A stretch of DNA of 31,121 nt. Origin: CAYSRM01 sp964543205 (GTDB taxonomy: Bacteria > Verrucomicrobiota > Kiritimatiellia > UBA8416 > CAYSRM01). The DNA lies in NCBI GenBank assembly GCA_964543205.1, contig CAZIXB010000007.1, forward strand, positions 1-31,121, in the 5' to 3' direction. The notes beneath the pieces were generated by a model. The model was not told where the DNA came from and ran no database searches. It saw only the letters and a list, made by a program, of their open reading frames with translations. Both the position numbers and the translations under genes were made by a program. Shown one piece after another: positions 15,114-22,316 of the stretch; the first letter of the stretch is position 1; the number at the start of each line of letters is the position of its first letter.

Positions 15114-16832
15114 TTGGACATGGAGCTTATGCGCCACAGTGCGGCGCATGTGATGGCGGCAGCGGTCAAAAGGCTGTTTGAAAACGTCAAACTGGATATC
15201 GGTCCCGCAACAGCAGATGGCTTTTACTATGATTTTGACCTGCCACACAGGCTGTCTCCCGAAGACTTTCCCCGCATCGAAGAAGCGATGCAACGGATTA
15301 TCGACGAGGACCATCCATTCGAAAAAGTGGAAATGAGCAGGGAAGAGGCAGAGGCTTTTCTCAAGCAGCATGACCAGGAGTACAAGGTCCGGAGGCTCGC
15401 TGATATTCCCGGAGACCAGGCAGTAACATTTTACAAGAGCGGCGACTTCATGGATCTTTGCGCCGGACCGCATCTTGAGTCAACAGGCCAGATCAAGGCC
15501 TTCAAGATAACTTCTGTTGCCGGTTCGTACTTCAAGGGGATCGAAACAAATCCAATGCTGCAGAGACTGTACGGGATAGTTGCGGCTTCCTCCAAGGAAC
15601 TCCGGCAAAAGCTCCAGCAGATGGAGGAGGCCGAGAAAAGGGACCACCGCAAGCTGGGTAGACAGCTGGACCTTTTCAGTATCCAGGATGAAATAGGTCC
15701 AGGGCTTGTTTTGTGGCATCCTCGCGGAGCCAGAATACGCTCAATTATAGAAGATTTCTGGAGACAAGAGCATTTTCGAGCCGGTTACGAAATTCTTTAT
15801 ACTCCACATATAGGACGGGCCGCACTATGGGAAAAATCCGGTCATCTCGAGTTCTACCGTGAAAACATGTATTCGCCCATGATCATTGACGAAGAAGAAT
15901 ATTTCGCAAAACCGATGAACTGCCCTTTCCATATCGCGGTATATAAAAACAGTAAGCGTTCCTACCGGGATCTGCCTCTACGCTGGGCTGAGCTTGGAAC
16001 TGTATATCGCTTCGAGAAAAGCGGTGTTTTGCACGGTCTTTTGAGAGTTCGCGGTTTTACACAGGATGATGCGCATATTTTCTGTTCGCCGGAAAACATT
16101 GAAGAGGAAGTGCGTTATACGCTTCAGTTTGCATTGAAAATGCTGCGCTCTTTTGGAATGAGCGACTTCAAGGCTTTTCTTTCGACCCGGCCCGGAAAAG
16201 CCGTCGGCGAACAGGACAGGTGGGACCAGGCAACGTCTTCTCTTGAATGCGCGCTGAAATCTGAAGGCGTGCCTTTTGAGATAGACGAGGGCGGCGGCGC
16301 TTTCTACGGGCCTAAAATAGACGTCAAGATCAAGGACGCCCTGGGTCGGGAATGGCAGATGAGCACTATTCAGTTCGATTTTAATATTCCCGAACGTTTC
16401 GATCTTACTTACGTGGGTTCAGATGGCAAGGAGCACAGACCATACATGGTTCATCGCGCTTTGCTTGGCGCTCTGGAGAGATTTTTCGGAATCCTTATCG
16501 AGCATTACGGAGGAGCTTTTCCTTTCTGGCTGGCCCCTGAACAGGTAAGGGTGTTGCCGCTTACTGAAAAACAGTTCAAATATGCGCAACAAATTAATGA
16601 CCGGTTTGCGGAAAATGGATTTAGAACCAGGGTAGATGAGAAATCCGACAAGATAGGGGCAAAAATCCGGAATGCCAGGCTTGACAAAACTCCATACATG
16701 GTGATTCTTGGTCCGAGAGAAGAAGAAAAAAATGAAGTCTCTCTGCGGGGCAGGGAAAGCGGAGATGAAGGAACTTTAAAAATAGAAGAATTGCTGGAGC
16801 GGTTTAAAGTTGAAAACAGACCGCAGGAGTGA
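15114..16832 (+). CDS. thrS: Threonyl-tRNA synthetase without TGS domain
   Basis: This class II synthetase charges tRNA-Thr. The preferred start is TTG 15114, 8 nt after AAGGGAG; ATG 15120 is an alternative, and TTG 15093/ATG 15096 lie before the ribosome binding site. The product is 572 residues, against about 640 in E. coli. The N-terminal TGS domain is missing, and stop codons upstream exclude a longer frame. The editing domain is intact (HSAAHVMAAAV with HxxxH, and CAGPH). The catalytic core has zinc-site residues in KPMNCPFHIAVYK, motif 2 around RFEKSGVLHGLLRVRGFTQD, and a C-terminal anticodon-binding domain (PEQVRVLPLTEKQ). It heads the thrS-infC-rpmI-rplT-pheS-pheT cluster. Confidence 0.95.
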   Translation: MDMELMRHSAAHVMAAAVKRLFENVKLDIGPATADGFYYDFDLPHRLSPEDFPRIEEAMQRIIDEDHPFEKVEMSREEAEAFLKQHDQEYKVRRLADIPGDQAVTFYKSGDFMDLCAGPHLESTGQIKAFKITSVAGSYFKGIETNPMLQRLYGIVAASSKELRQKLQQMEEAEKRDHRKLGRQLDLFSIQDEIGPGLVLWHPRGARIRSIIEDFWRQEHFRAGYEILYTPHIGRAALWEKSGHLEFYRENMYSPMIIDEEEYFAKPMNCPFHIAVYKNSKRSYRDLPLRWAELGTVYRFEKSGVLHGLLRVRGFTQDDAHIFCSPENIEEEVRYTLQFALKMLRSFGMSDFKAFLSTRPGKAVGEQDRWDQATSSLECALKSEGVPFEIDEGGGAFYGPKIDVKIKDALGREWQMSTIQFDFNIPERFDLTYVGSDGKEHRPYMVHRALLGALERFFGILIEHYGGAFPFWLAPEQVRVLPLTEKQFKYAQQINDRFAENGFRTRVDEKSDKIGAKIRNARLDKTPYMVILGPREEEKNEVSLRGRESGDEGTLKIEELLERFKVENRPQE

Positions 16833-16898
16833 CGGCGAACTTAAAAATCAACAACGCCCGGAAGGTTCGCTGCAGCTAAAGATGACCGGGTAAAAAAC

Positions 16899-16905
16899 AA
16901 GGAGG
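16899..16905 (+). promoter_or_regulatory. Strong Shine-Dalgarno site fixing the infC AUU start
   Basis: AAGGAGG, a perfect anti-SD match, ends 6 nt before ATT at 16912. Only this codon is both well spaced from the site and in frame with the IF-3 sequence, whose first in-frame ATG (16984) would remove 24 conserved residues. Confidence 0.85.
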
Positions 16906-16911
16906 CACGTT

Positions 16912-17436
16912 ATTCGTTCATTTGTACGAACCAATGAAAGGATAAGGGTTTCAGAAGTACGTTGTGTTGACAAGGCCGGCAATATGCTCGGTGTCATGCC
17001 GACAAGGGAAGCGCTTGAAAAGGCCAAAGCAGAGGGTCTGGATCTAGTGGAGATTTCTCCCAAGGCCAAGCCGCCGGTGTGCCGCATTATGGACTTCGGT
17101 AAATTCAGGTACGAAGAAAGCCGTAAAAAACGCCAGGCAAGGCAGCAGAAGCGCGGGAACCAGGTCAAGGAAATAAAATTCCACAGCAACGTAGGTGAAC
17201 ACGACTACGAAACAAAGATCAACCATGTTAAAGATTTTCTGCAGAAAGGGCACAAGGTTAAAATTACATTGACCTTCAGGGGACGCGAAAACGCTCACAA
17301 GGATCTCGGATTCGAGCTTGTCAACCGGGTTCTAAAAGATTGTGAAGACCTGTCTGTTGTTGATTCGCCTCCGAAACTTATGGGACGGGCTATAATAGCT
17401 ATGCTTGGCGCTAAATCAGCGAAATCAGGAAAATAG
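16912..17436 (+). CDS. infC: Translation initiation factor IF-3, AUU start
   Basis: IF-3 binds the 30S subunit and checks start codon and initiator tRNA. The frame reads I(M)RSFVRTNERIRVSEVRCVD before the first ATG at 16984; RTNERIRVSEVR matches the normal IF-3 N-terminus (RxNxxIRxxEVRxI). The gene therefore starts at ATT 16912, giving 174 residues, the usual size. Further family blocks are MPTREALEKAKAEGLDLVEI, PKAKPPVCRIMDFGKFRYE and KEIKFHSNVGEHDYETK. In E. coli the same rare AUU start lets IF-3 repress its own synthesis, and the same control is likely here. It lies 79 nt after thrS; rpmI and rplT follow. Confidence 0.95.
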   Translation: MRSFVRTNERIRVSEVRCVDKAGNMLGVMPTREALEKAKAEGLDLVEISPKAKPPVCRIMDFGKFRYEESRKKRQARQQKRGNQVKEIKFHSNVGEHDYETKINHVKDFLQKGHKVKITLTFRGRENAHKDLGFELVNRVLKDCEDLSVVDSPPKLMGRAIIAMLGAKSAKSGK

Positions 17437-17651
17437 GTTCATAAAGTTACACTGAGATATTTCCATATTTGAGCGTAATAAGATTTTGCTGCGCGTCACA
17501 GAGTAAACGAATAACAAGCGCTGAATCCGCGCAATTACGGAGTAATAATTCATTTTTATGAAAAAAGCTCTGGACGTCAGGCCTAATGTTATATAAGGTC
17601 TCGCCCGAATTAAATGCGGATAATGTTTCAAACGGATCGAAAGTTGAAATT
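17437..17651 (+). promoter_or_regulatory. Infc-rpmI spacer, possible ribosomal-protein leader
   Basis: This 215-nt gap is unusually long for the cluster. It holds small hairpins such as GCGCTGAATCCGCGC and ATTACGGAGTAAT and no convincing gene. The rpmI-rplT operon is often controlled by an L20-binding leader at this position in other bacteria, so a similar element is possible. I could not recognise a specific consensus. Confidence 0.3.
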
Positions 17652-17846
17652 ATGCCTAAAGGAAAGACGAAAAAAGCAGTTGGAAAGCGGTTTAAAAAGA
17701 CAGGCAGCGGAAATTTTGTATACACCAAAGCTGGAGCAAGCCATCTTATGTCTTCAAAGAACCGCAAAAGAAAGCGGAATCTTCGCAAAAAAGGCGTACT
17801 AAGCGATACCGAGGCCAGACGGATTCGGCATATGATTGCCGGCTGA
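17652..17846 (+). CDS. rpmI: Large ribosomal subunit protein bL35
   Basis: This 64-residue, very basic protein of the 50S subunit starts MPKGKTKKAVGKRFKKTGSG, as usual for L35, and contains the conserved HLMSSKNRKRKRNLRKKG block. The frame is open upstream to an ATG at 17586, but the added 22 residues are not part of L35 and the family begins at MPK. The ribosome binding site is weak (GAAAG about 10 nt away). That would be consistent with dependence on upstream RNA structure. It sits between infC and rplT, the standard order. Confidence 0.95.
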   Translation: MPKGKTKKAVGKRFKKTGSGNFVYTKAGASHLMSSKNRKRKRNLRKKGVLSDTEARRIRHMIAG

Positions 17847-17885
17847 CGAGGATTCAGGTTTCGGATCGGTTAAACGGAGGTAAAA

Positions 17886-18242
17886 ATGCCCAGAGTAACT
17901 AACGCACCAGCTTCTAAAAAAAGGAAGAAGCGTGTTCTTTCGCGAGCTAAAGGATTTAGCGGCGCTCGCAGTAAGCGGTATCGGCAGGCTACAGAGGCGG
18001 TTGACCGCGCCATGTGGCTGTCAACAGAGCACAGAAAACAGAAGAAGCAGGATTTCAGGTCATTATGGATTGCCAGGGTGTCCGCTGCAGCTAAAGCGAA
18101 TGATATTTCTTACAGCCGGCTGATTGAGGGGTTGAAAAAGGCTGAAGTCAGGTTGAACAGAAAAATGCTTTCCGAGATTGCGATTCATGATCCGGAAGGG
18201 TTTTCTGCAATAGTTGATGTCGCCAGAGGAAATCTTGCCTGA
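17886..18242 (+). CDS. rplT: Large ribosomal subunit protein bL20
   Basis: This 118-residue 50S assembly protein has a basic N-terminal tail (MPRVTNAPASKKRKKRVLSR) followed by AKGFSGARSKRYRQATEAV. The globular part includes RSLWIARVSAAAKANDISYSR and ends LNRKMLSEIAIHDPEGFSAI, all typical of L20. CGGAGGT sits about 6 nt before the ATG. In several bacteria L20 represses its own operon by binding the leader RNA. Downstream, a repeat element begins 16 nt after the stop. Confidence 0.97.
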   Translation: MPRVTNAPASKKRKKRVLSRAKGFSGARSKRYRQATEAVDRAMWLSTEHRKQKKQDFRSLWIARVSAAAKANDISYSRLIEGLKKAEVRLNRKMLSEIAIHDPEGFSAIVDVARGNLA

Positions 18243-18257
18243 GCAACTACGCTGGAA

Positions 18258-18409
18258 TTAGCCCGCATATTTCAAGCTTTTTCGGGCAGAAACGGCGAAT
18301 AGCGCTTTTAGTGAAGGGCAAAATCGGTTTGACCCGATGACGCTGTTTCTGCTGGCAATAGCCCCGTTTAAATCGTTTCTGCCGGAAGAATGTGAGATGT
18401 GCGGGTTAA
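18258..18409 (+). repeat. Short-family palindromic repeat element (copy C)
   Basis: The 152-bp element begins TTAGCCCGCATATTTCAAG and ends TGTGAGATGTGCGGGTTAA (18391-18409). The inverted arms extend inward for more than 30 bp, since TTTTTCGGGCAGAAACGG on the left mirrors TCGTTTCTGCCGGAAGA on the right. The left arm matches the fragment at 31053-31102 in all but 3 of 38 positions. It separates rplT from pheS and contains no gene. Confidence 0.82.
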
Positions 18410-18460
18410 GCGGGCCATCCTGTGGGGTGGCCTTTCCATTTACGGAGAGAATTTGAGACG

Positions 18461-19477
18461 ATGAAGCCCGCAGAAATAGCCGAACTGAAGCAGAAGGCAA
18501 TTGCCGAAGTGCAGTCTGCCGGGACTGCGAACGAGGTTGAGGCCGTCAGGATAAAGTACCTCGGGCGTAAGGGCCTGTTGCCCGTTATCATGCGCGGTCT
18601 AAAAGATATTGATCCGTCTGAACGCGCAGAAGCGGGCCGGCTGGCAAATGAACTTAAAAAAGAACTGATCGCCGTAATTGAGGCGAAAAAAGCCGTCGGA
18701 GCGCCGGATCAGGGAACCATCGTTTCCGAGATCGACTACAGCCTTCCCGGCAGGTGGCGGAAGGCCGGATCCAGGCATCCTCTTTCATATATTGTAGAGG
18801 AAACTTGCGGGATATTCAGGTCCATGGGCTTCACCGTTGCAGAAGGGCCCGACATTGAGACAGCCTACAATAATTTTGAGGCGCTGAACACGCCTGGCCA
18901 CCATCCATCACTCGACCAACAGGATACTTTCTGGCTTGATTCCGGGGAACTGCTCCGGACCCAGACCTCGCCTGTTCAGATACGCGTTATGAAGAACCAG
19001 CGGCCGCCGGTGAGGATAATCACACCAGGCAGATGCTATCGGCGCGATACAACAGACGCAACTCACAGCGCGAATTTCCACCAGATTGAAGGTCTTTATG
19101 TTGATGATGACGTTTCCCTGGCAGACCTGAAGGGCGACCTTGCCTATTTTGCGCGTAAGCTTATGGGCAGCAACGTGAAAATAAGATTCCGACCCCACTT
19201 TTTCCCATTTACCGAGCCCAGCGTGGAGTGCGATTTCTCGTGCCATGTCTGCGGGGGCAGGGGATGCGCAGTGTGTAAACATAGCGGTTGGATCGAGATA
19301 GCGGGCGCCGGCATTGTCGATACAAGGGTTTTCGATATGGTGGAATACGATTCGGAAGCCGTAACAGGTTACGCTTTTGGGATGGGGGTAGAACGAATCG
19401 CCATGGTCAAATACGGCATCAAGGATATACGCCATCTTTATGATAATGACCTCAGGTTTCTGGAGCAGTTTAAATGA
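18461..19477 (+). CDS. pheS: Phenylalanyl-tRNA synthetase alpha subunit
   Basis: The catalytic alpha subunit of the heterotetrameric PheRS has 338 residues. The start MKPAEIAELKQKA (18461) is preferred over the in-frame ATG at 18422 because it begins the known N-terminal coiled coil and has GGAGA upstream. Class II motifs are visible: RHPLSYIVEE, GPDIETAYNNFEALNTPGHHP, the motif 2 region RCYRRDTTDATHSANFHQIEG, and the motif 3 region YAFGMGVERIAMVKYGI. An insertion with CHVCGGRGCAVC forms a probable zinc knuckle, as in Bacillus-type PheS. The stop overlaps the pheT start (ATGA), which would favour equal synthesis of the two subunits. Confidence 0.97.
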   Translation: MKPAEIAELKQKAIAEVQSAGTANEVEAVRIKYLGRKGLLPVIMRGLKDIDPSERAEAGRLANELKKELIAVIEAKKAVGAPDQGTIVSEIDYSLPGRWRKAGSRHPLSYIVEETCGIFRSMGFTVAEGPDIETAYNNFEALNTPGHHPSLDQQDTFWLDSGELLRTQTSPVQIRVMKNQRPPVRIITPGRCYRRDTTDATHSANFHQIEGLYVDDDVSLADLKGDLAYFARKLMGSNVKIRFRPHFFPFTEPSVECDFSCHVCGGRGCAVCKHSGWIEIAGAGIVDTRVFDMVEYDSEAVTGYAFGMGVERIAMVKYGIKDIRHLYDNDLRFLEQFK

Positions 19478-21876
19478 AGATTTCACTGCAGTGGCTTAAG
19501 GAGATTGTTCCCGTAGAAGCTTCCGCCGAAGAGATTGCTGAACGTCTGACGTTTTCAGGAACCGAGGTGGAGTCTATTGCTGTGCCCCATGGCAGTTATG
19601 ACAGGGTGGTTATTGGACGGGTGCAGGAGGTGCGGCCACATCCCGACGCCGACAAGCTTGTGCTTTGCGTTGTTGACGCAGGTGATGCGTCCGTAGATGT
19701 CGTATGCGGAGCAACCAATTTCAAAGAGGGTGATAATGTTGTGCTTGCAATGTCAGGCGCCAAACTTCCATCCGGGTTTGCCATAAAAAGCCGCAAAGTG
19801 CGAGGAATCAAATCCGAAGGCATGCTTTGCGCAGAAGATGAACTGGGAGTTTCTGACGACCATAGCGGCATAATGATTATGCCGCAGGACATATCCCCTG
19901 GCTCTCCGTTCTCGGAGATTGCAGGAGAGCCGGACACGGTTTTGACGCTGGAAGTTACGTGGAACAGGCCGGACTGTCTCAGCATCATCGGAATTGCCCG
20001 TGAAGTGTCGGCTTTGTTCGACACTCCGCTTCGGATGCCGGTAACAGATTTCAATGGTCTTCCGGATAAAATTACAGATTCGGTCTCTGTTCAGATACTG
20101 GAGCCGGAGAAATGCCCGCGATATACCGCCCGGATTGTGAAGGACGTGGATATCGGTCCGTCGCCAGTGTGGATGCGCAAGCGGCTACACTGCTGCGGCA
20201 TAAGGCCCATCAATAATGTTGTGGATATAACCAACTATGTCCTTCTGGAATGGGGGCAGCCACTTCATGCTTTCGACTATGACTGCCTCAAAGATAAAAC
20301 GATCATAGTGCGAAACGCTGAGAATGAATGTATAAGAACACTTGACGGCAACGACAGGAAGCTTGGCAATGATATGCTTGTTATCGCTGACTCTGTTAGG
20401 CCTGTGGCCCTGGCTGGAGTGATGGGTGGCGAAAACACGGAGATAAATCAGAACACTTCCACCATCCTCCTGGAGAGCGCATGTTTTAATCCGGTAGACA
20501 TCCGAAACACTGCTGTTGCAGCCAGACTGAGTTCAGAATCTTCCTATCGTTTTGAGCGGGGCGTGGATATAGGCAATGTTGATAGTGCGGCCCGCCGGGC
20601 AGTTAATCTTCTTGCCCGACATGCAGGCGCGAAGCCTCTGGCGGGATGTGTTGACGAGTATCCGGGCAAAGCAGCCCCTGAAAGAGTTGAATGCAGGCTT
20701 GACCGTTTGAGAAAGATACTAGGGTTCGAAATTTCAGAAGATTCTGTTGCTGTAATTTTTGAATCTCTGGGTCTTTCTGTTGAAAATCTGAATGCCGGCA
20801 TTTTTACCGTACAAGTCCCTTCATACAGATGGGATATTAAAATTGAAGCCGATCTGATCGAGGAAATTGCCCGCATCCACGGTGTGGATAATATACCCGT
20901 TGGCGACCCGCGGTCCCGGATAGTGCCCGGCGCCGATGATTCAGACTGGCAGGCTGCCCAAAAGTGCGGATCAGCTCTGGCGGGTCTGGGCTTCTATGAG
21001 ATAGTAAATTACAGCGCCACATCCTGCCGGTTGCTTGATATAGCATCAGCAACAGATGGCAGCCGCAGGCTTGTGCTTCCCAATCCGGTCAGTTCAGATC
21101 AAGCTGTTTTGCGCGACTGTTTGTCGGCGCAGATGATAGAAACCCTCGGGAAAAATCATTCCCGACAGGTCGAAGACGCAGCATTTTACGAGATCGGAGT
21201 TGTTTTCGAACATGGCGCAAAAGGCAATAGTGAAGAACAACACGTATGCCTCGGGCTGATGGGCCGTCCGGAAACAGGCGGGCTTGAGAAATCTTCCGAC
21301 GGAGAAAACAAAGACACATTTCTGCGTCTTAAAGGGGCTGTAGAGGAACTGTGCCGATTACTTCATGTCAAAGATCTGGATTTCCGGCAGGAAAACATCC
21401 GATGCATGGATAAGGCGGCGTCAGTTAGCGTTCTGATTAACGGCGAGAAGGCAGGGTGCATGGGGCTTGTTAAAGAGCAAATCCGTTCGCACTGGCGTAT
21501 AGCAACACCGGTTGCTCTTGCTGAACTTAAACTGAAACCGTTGTTGTGCAACGTCTTCCGGATTGCCAGGATAAAAGCGGCGCCGCAATATCCCGCTGTT
21601 AAAAGAGACATGGCCCTTGTTGTAGATAAGTCGGTTCTTAATGGAACTATTGAAAAAATAATATGGGAAAACGCCCCCGCCGAGTTGACAGGCGTGCGTC
21701 TATTTGATATCTTTACAGACACAAGTAGGATAGGGGGCAGCAGGAAAAGTCTTGCTTACAACCTGTCTTACCGTTCGAATGAAAAAACCTTGACCGATGA
21801 AGAAGCCAACAGGCTGCACGAGGCGATCAAGGATGTTTTGAAACAGAAACTTAACGCTGATATAAGAGAAGGATAG
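19474..21876 (+). CDS. pheT: Phenylalanyl-tRNA synthetase beta subunit
   Basis: The 800-residue beta subunit handles tRNA binding and editing of mischarged Tyr-tRNA-Phe. Domains in order are: an N-terminal MKISLQWLKEIVPVE; an EMAP/OB tRNA-binding domain (RVQEVRPHPDADKL, GIKSEGMLCAEDELG); the B3/B4 editing domain (GIRPINNVVDITNYVLLEWGQ); B5; a core-like domain; and a C-terminal anticodon-binding FDX-ACB domain (PQYPAVKRDMALVV). It overlaps pheS by 4 nt and ends the translation cluster. About 236 bp with nothing recognised lie between its stop and the 6S RNA candidate. Confidence 0.97.
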   Translation: MKISLQWLKEIVPVEASAEEIAERLTFSGTEVESIAVPHGSYDRVVIGRVQEVRPHPDADKLVLCVVDAGDASVDVVCGATNFKEGDNVVLAMSGAKLPSGFAIKSRKVRGIKSEGMLCAEDELGVSDDHSGIMIMPQDISPGSPFSEIAGEPDTVLTLEVTWNRPDCLSIIGIAREVSALFDTPLRMPVTDFNGLPDKITDSVSVQILEPEKCPRYTARIVKDVDIGPSPVWMRKRLHCCGIRPINNVVDITNYVLLEWGQPLHAFDYDCLKDKTIIVRNAENECIRTLDGNDRKLGNDMLVIADSVRPVALAGVMGGENTEINQNTSTILLESACFNPVDIRNTAVAARLSSESSYRFERGVDIGNVDSAARRAVNLLARHAGAKPLAGCVDEYPGKAAPERVECRLDRLRKILGFEISEDSVAVIFESLGLSVENLNAGIFTVQVPSYRWDIKIEADLIEEIARIHGVDNIPVGDPRSRIVPGADDSDWQAAQKCGSALAGLGFYEIVNYSATSCRLLDIASATDGSRRLVLPNPVSSDQAVLRDCLSAQMIETLGKNHSRQVEDAAFYEIGVVFEHGAKGNSEEQHVCLGLMGRPETGGLEKSSDGENKDTFLRLKGAVEELCRLLHVKDLDFRQENIRCMDKAASVSVLINGEKAGCMGLVKEQIRSHWRIATPVALAELKLKPLLCNVFRIARIKAAPQYPAVKRDMALVVDKSVLNGTIEKIIWENAPAELTGVRLFDIFTDTSRIGGSRKSLAYNLSYRSNEKTLTDEEANRLHEAIKDVLKQKLNADIREG

Positions 21877-22070
21877 GCTTTTACGAGTTTATTTTTATTG
21901 CATTGGGATGAGGCGGGGCTAAACCCATGTTAGATTTAGTAAAAAAACTGTTTCCGTCGGTTACGTGTGTTATGCGTGCGACCGGCTGTACGGATTATGG
22001 AGTCAAAACAGAAACGGATATGTCATGCGCCAGGAATGTCGGCCTTGATTTTTTCTGTTTTTTCGGGCCT

Positions 22071-22106
22071 TTGTTCAGATTGTTCTATGGAAAACAGGTT
22101 TATGCT
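22071..22106 (+). promoter_or_regulatory. Possible promoter of the 6S RNA candidate
   Basis: TATGCT (22101-22106) is well placed as a -10 box for a start near 22112. Upstream, TTGTTC occurs at 22080-22085 (15-nt spacer, short) and at 22071-22076 (24 nt, too long). The -10 call is reasonable; the -35 is uncertain. Confidence 0.35.
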
Positions 22107-22112
22107 TTAGCG

Positions 22113-22307
22113 CGGGTAAAAATACCCTGCCTTGCTCGTTTGCAGGCAAGTATCTCTAACCCATTAATGTAAGTAAAGGGAGCTGGAAAGCTCTGTTGAC
22201 AGGATGCCCGCAAGGGAACCTGGATGCGGGGACTACAGTGCCCACCTCGACATCGAGGAACAGAGATTCATGCCAAAGCGACTTACGGCGGGGTATTTTT
22301 TTACCCG
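22113..22307 (+). ncRNA. ssrS: 6S RNA candidate
   Basis: 6S RNA mimics an open promoter and sequesters housekeeping RNA polymerase. This region of about 195 nt has complementary ends: CGGGTAAAAATACCCTGCC (22113-22131) pairs with GGCGGGGTATTTTTTTACCCG (22287-22307). A second stem pairs GGCAAGTATCTCT with AGAGATTCATGCC. Between them is a large interior with GAGCTGGAAAGCTC and GCCCGCA/TGCGGGG hairpins. The segment GCCCACCTCGACATCGAGG resembles the conserved CCCACCTTGA...TCAAGG hairpin on the 3' side of the 6S bubble. The location also fits, because ssrS commonly precedes the 5-formyl-THF cyclo-ligase gene, here with rarA in between. The RNA ends 9 nt before the rarA start. Confidence 0.8.
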
Positions 22308-22316
22308 GGTTAAATC

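Noticed and set aside
21901..21925. TGGGATGAGGCGGGGCTAA as a decayed repeat end
   Set aside because: Too many mismatches and an altered spacing relative to TGTGAGATATGCGGGCTAA; no partner end nearby.
21927..22172. An 81-codon open frame between pheT and rarA
   Set aside because: It has no recognisable motif and a cysteine-rich, irregular composition, and it runs into the 6S RNA candidate. It is most likely chance.
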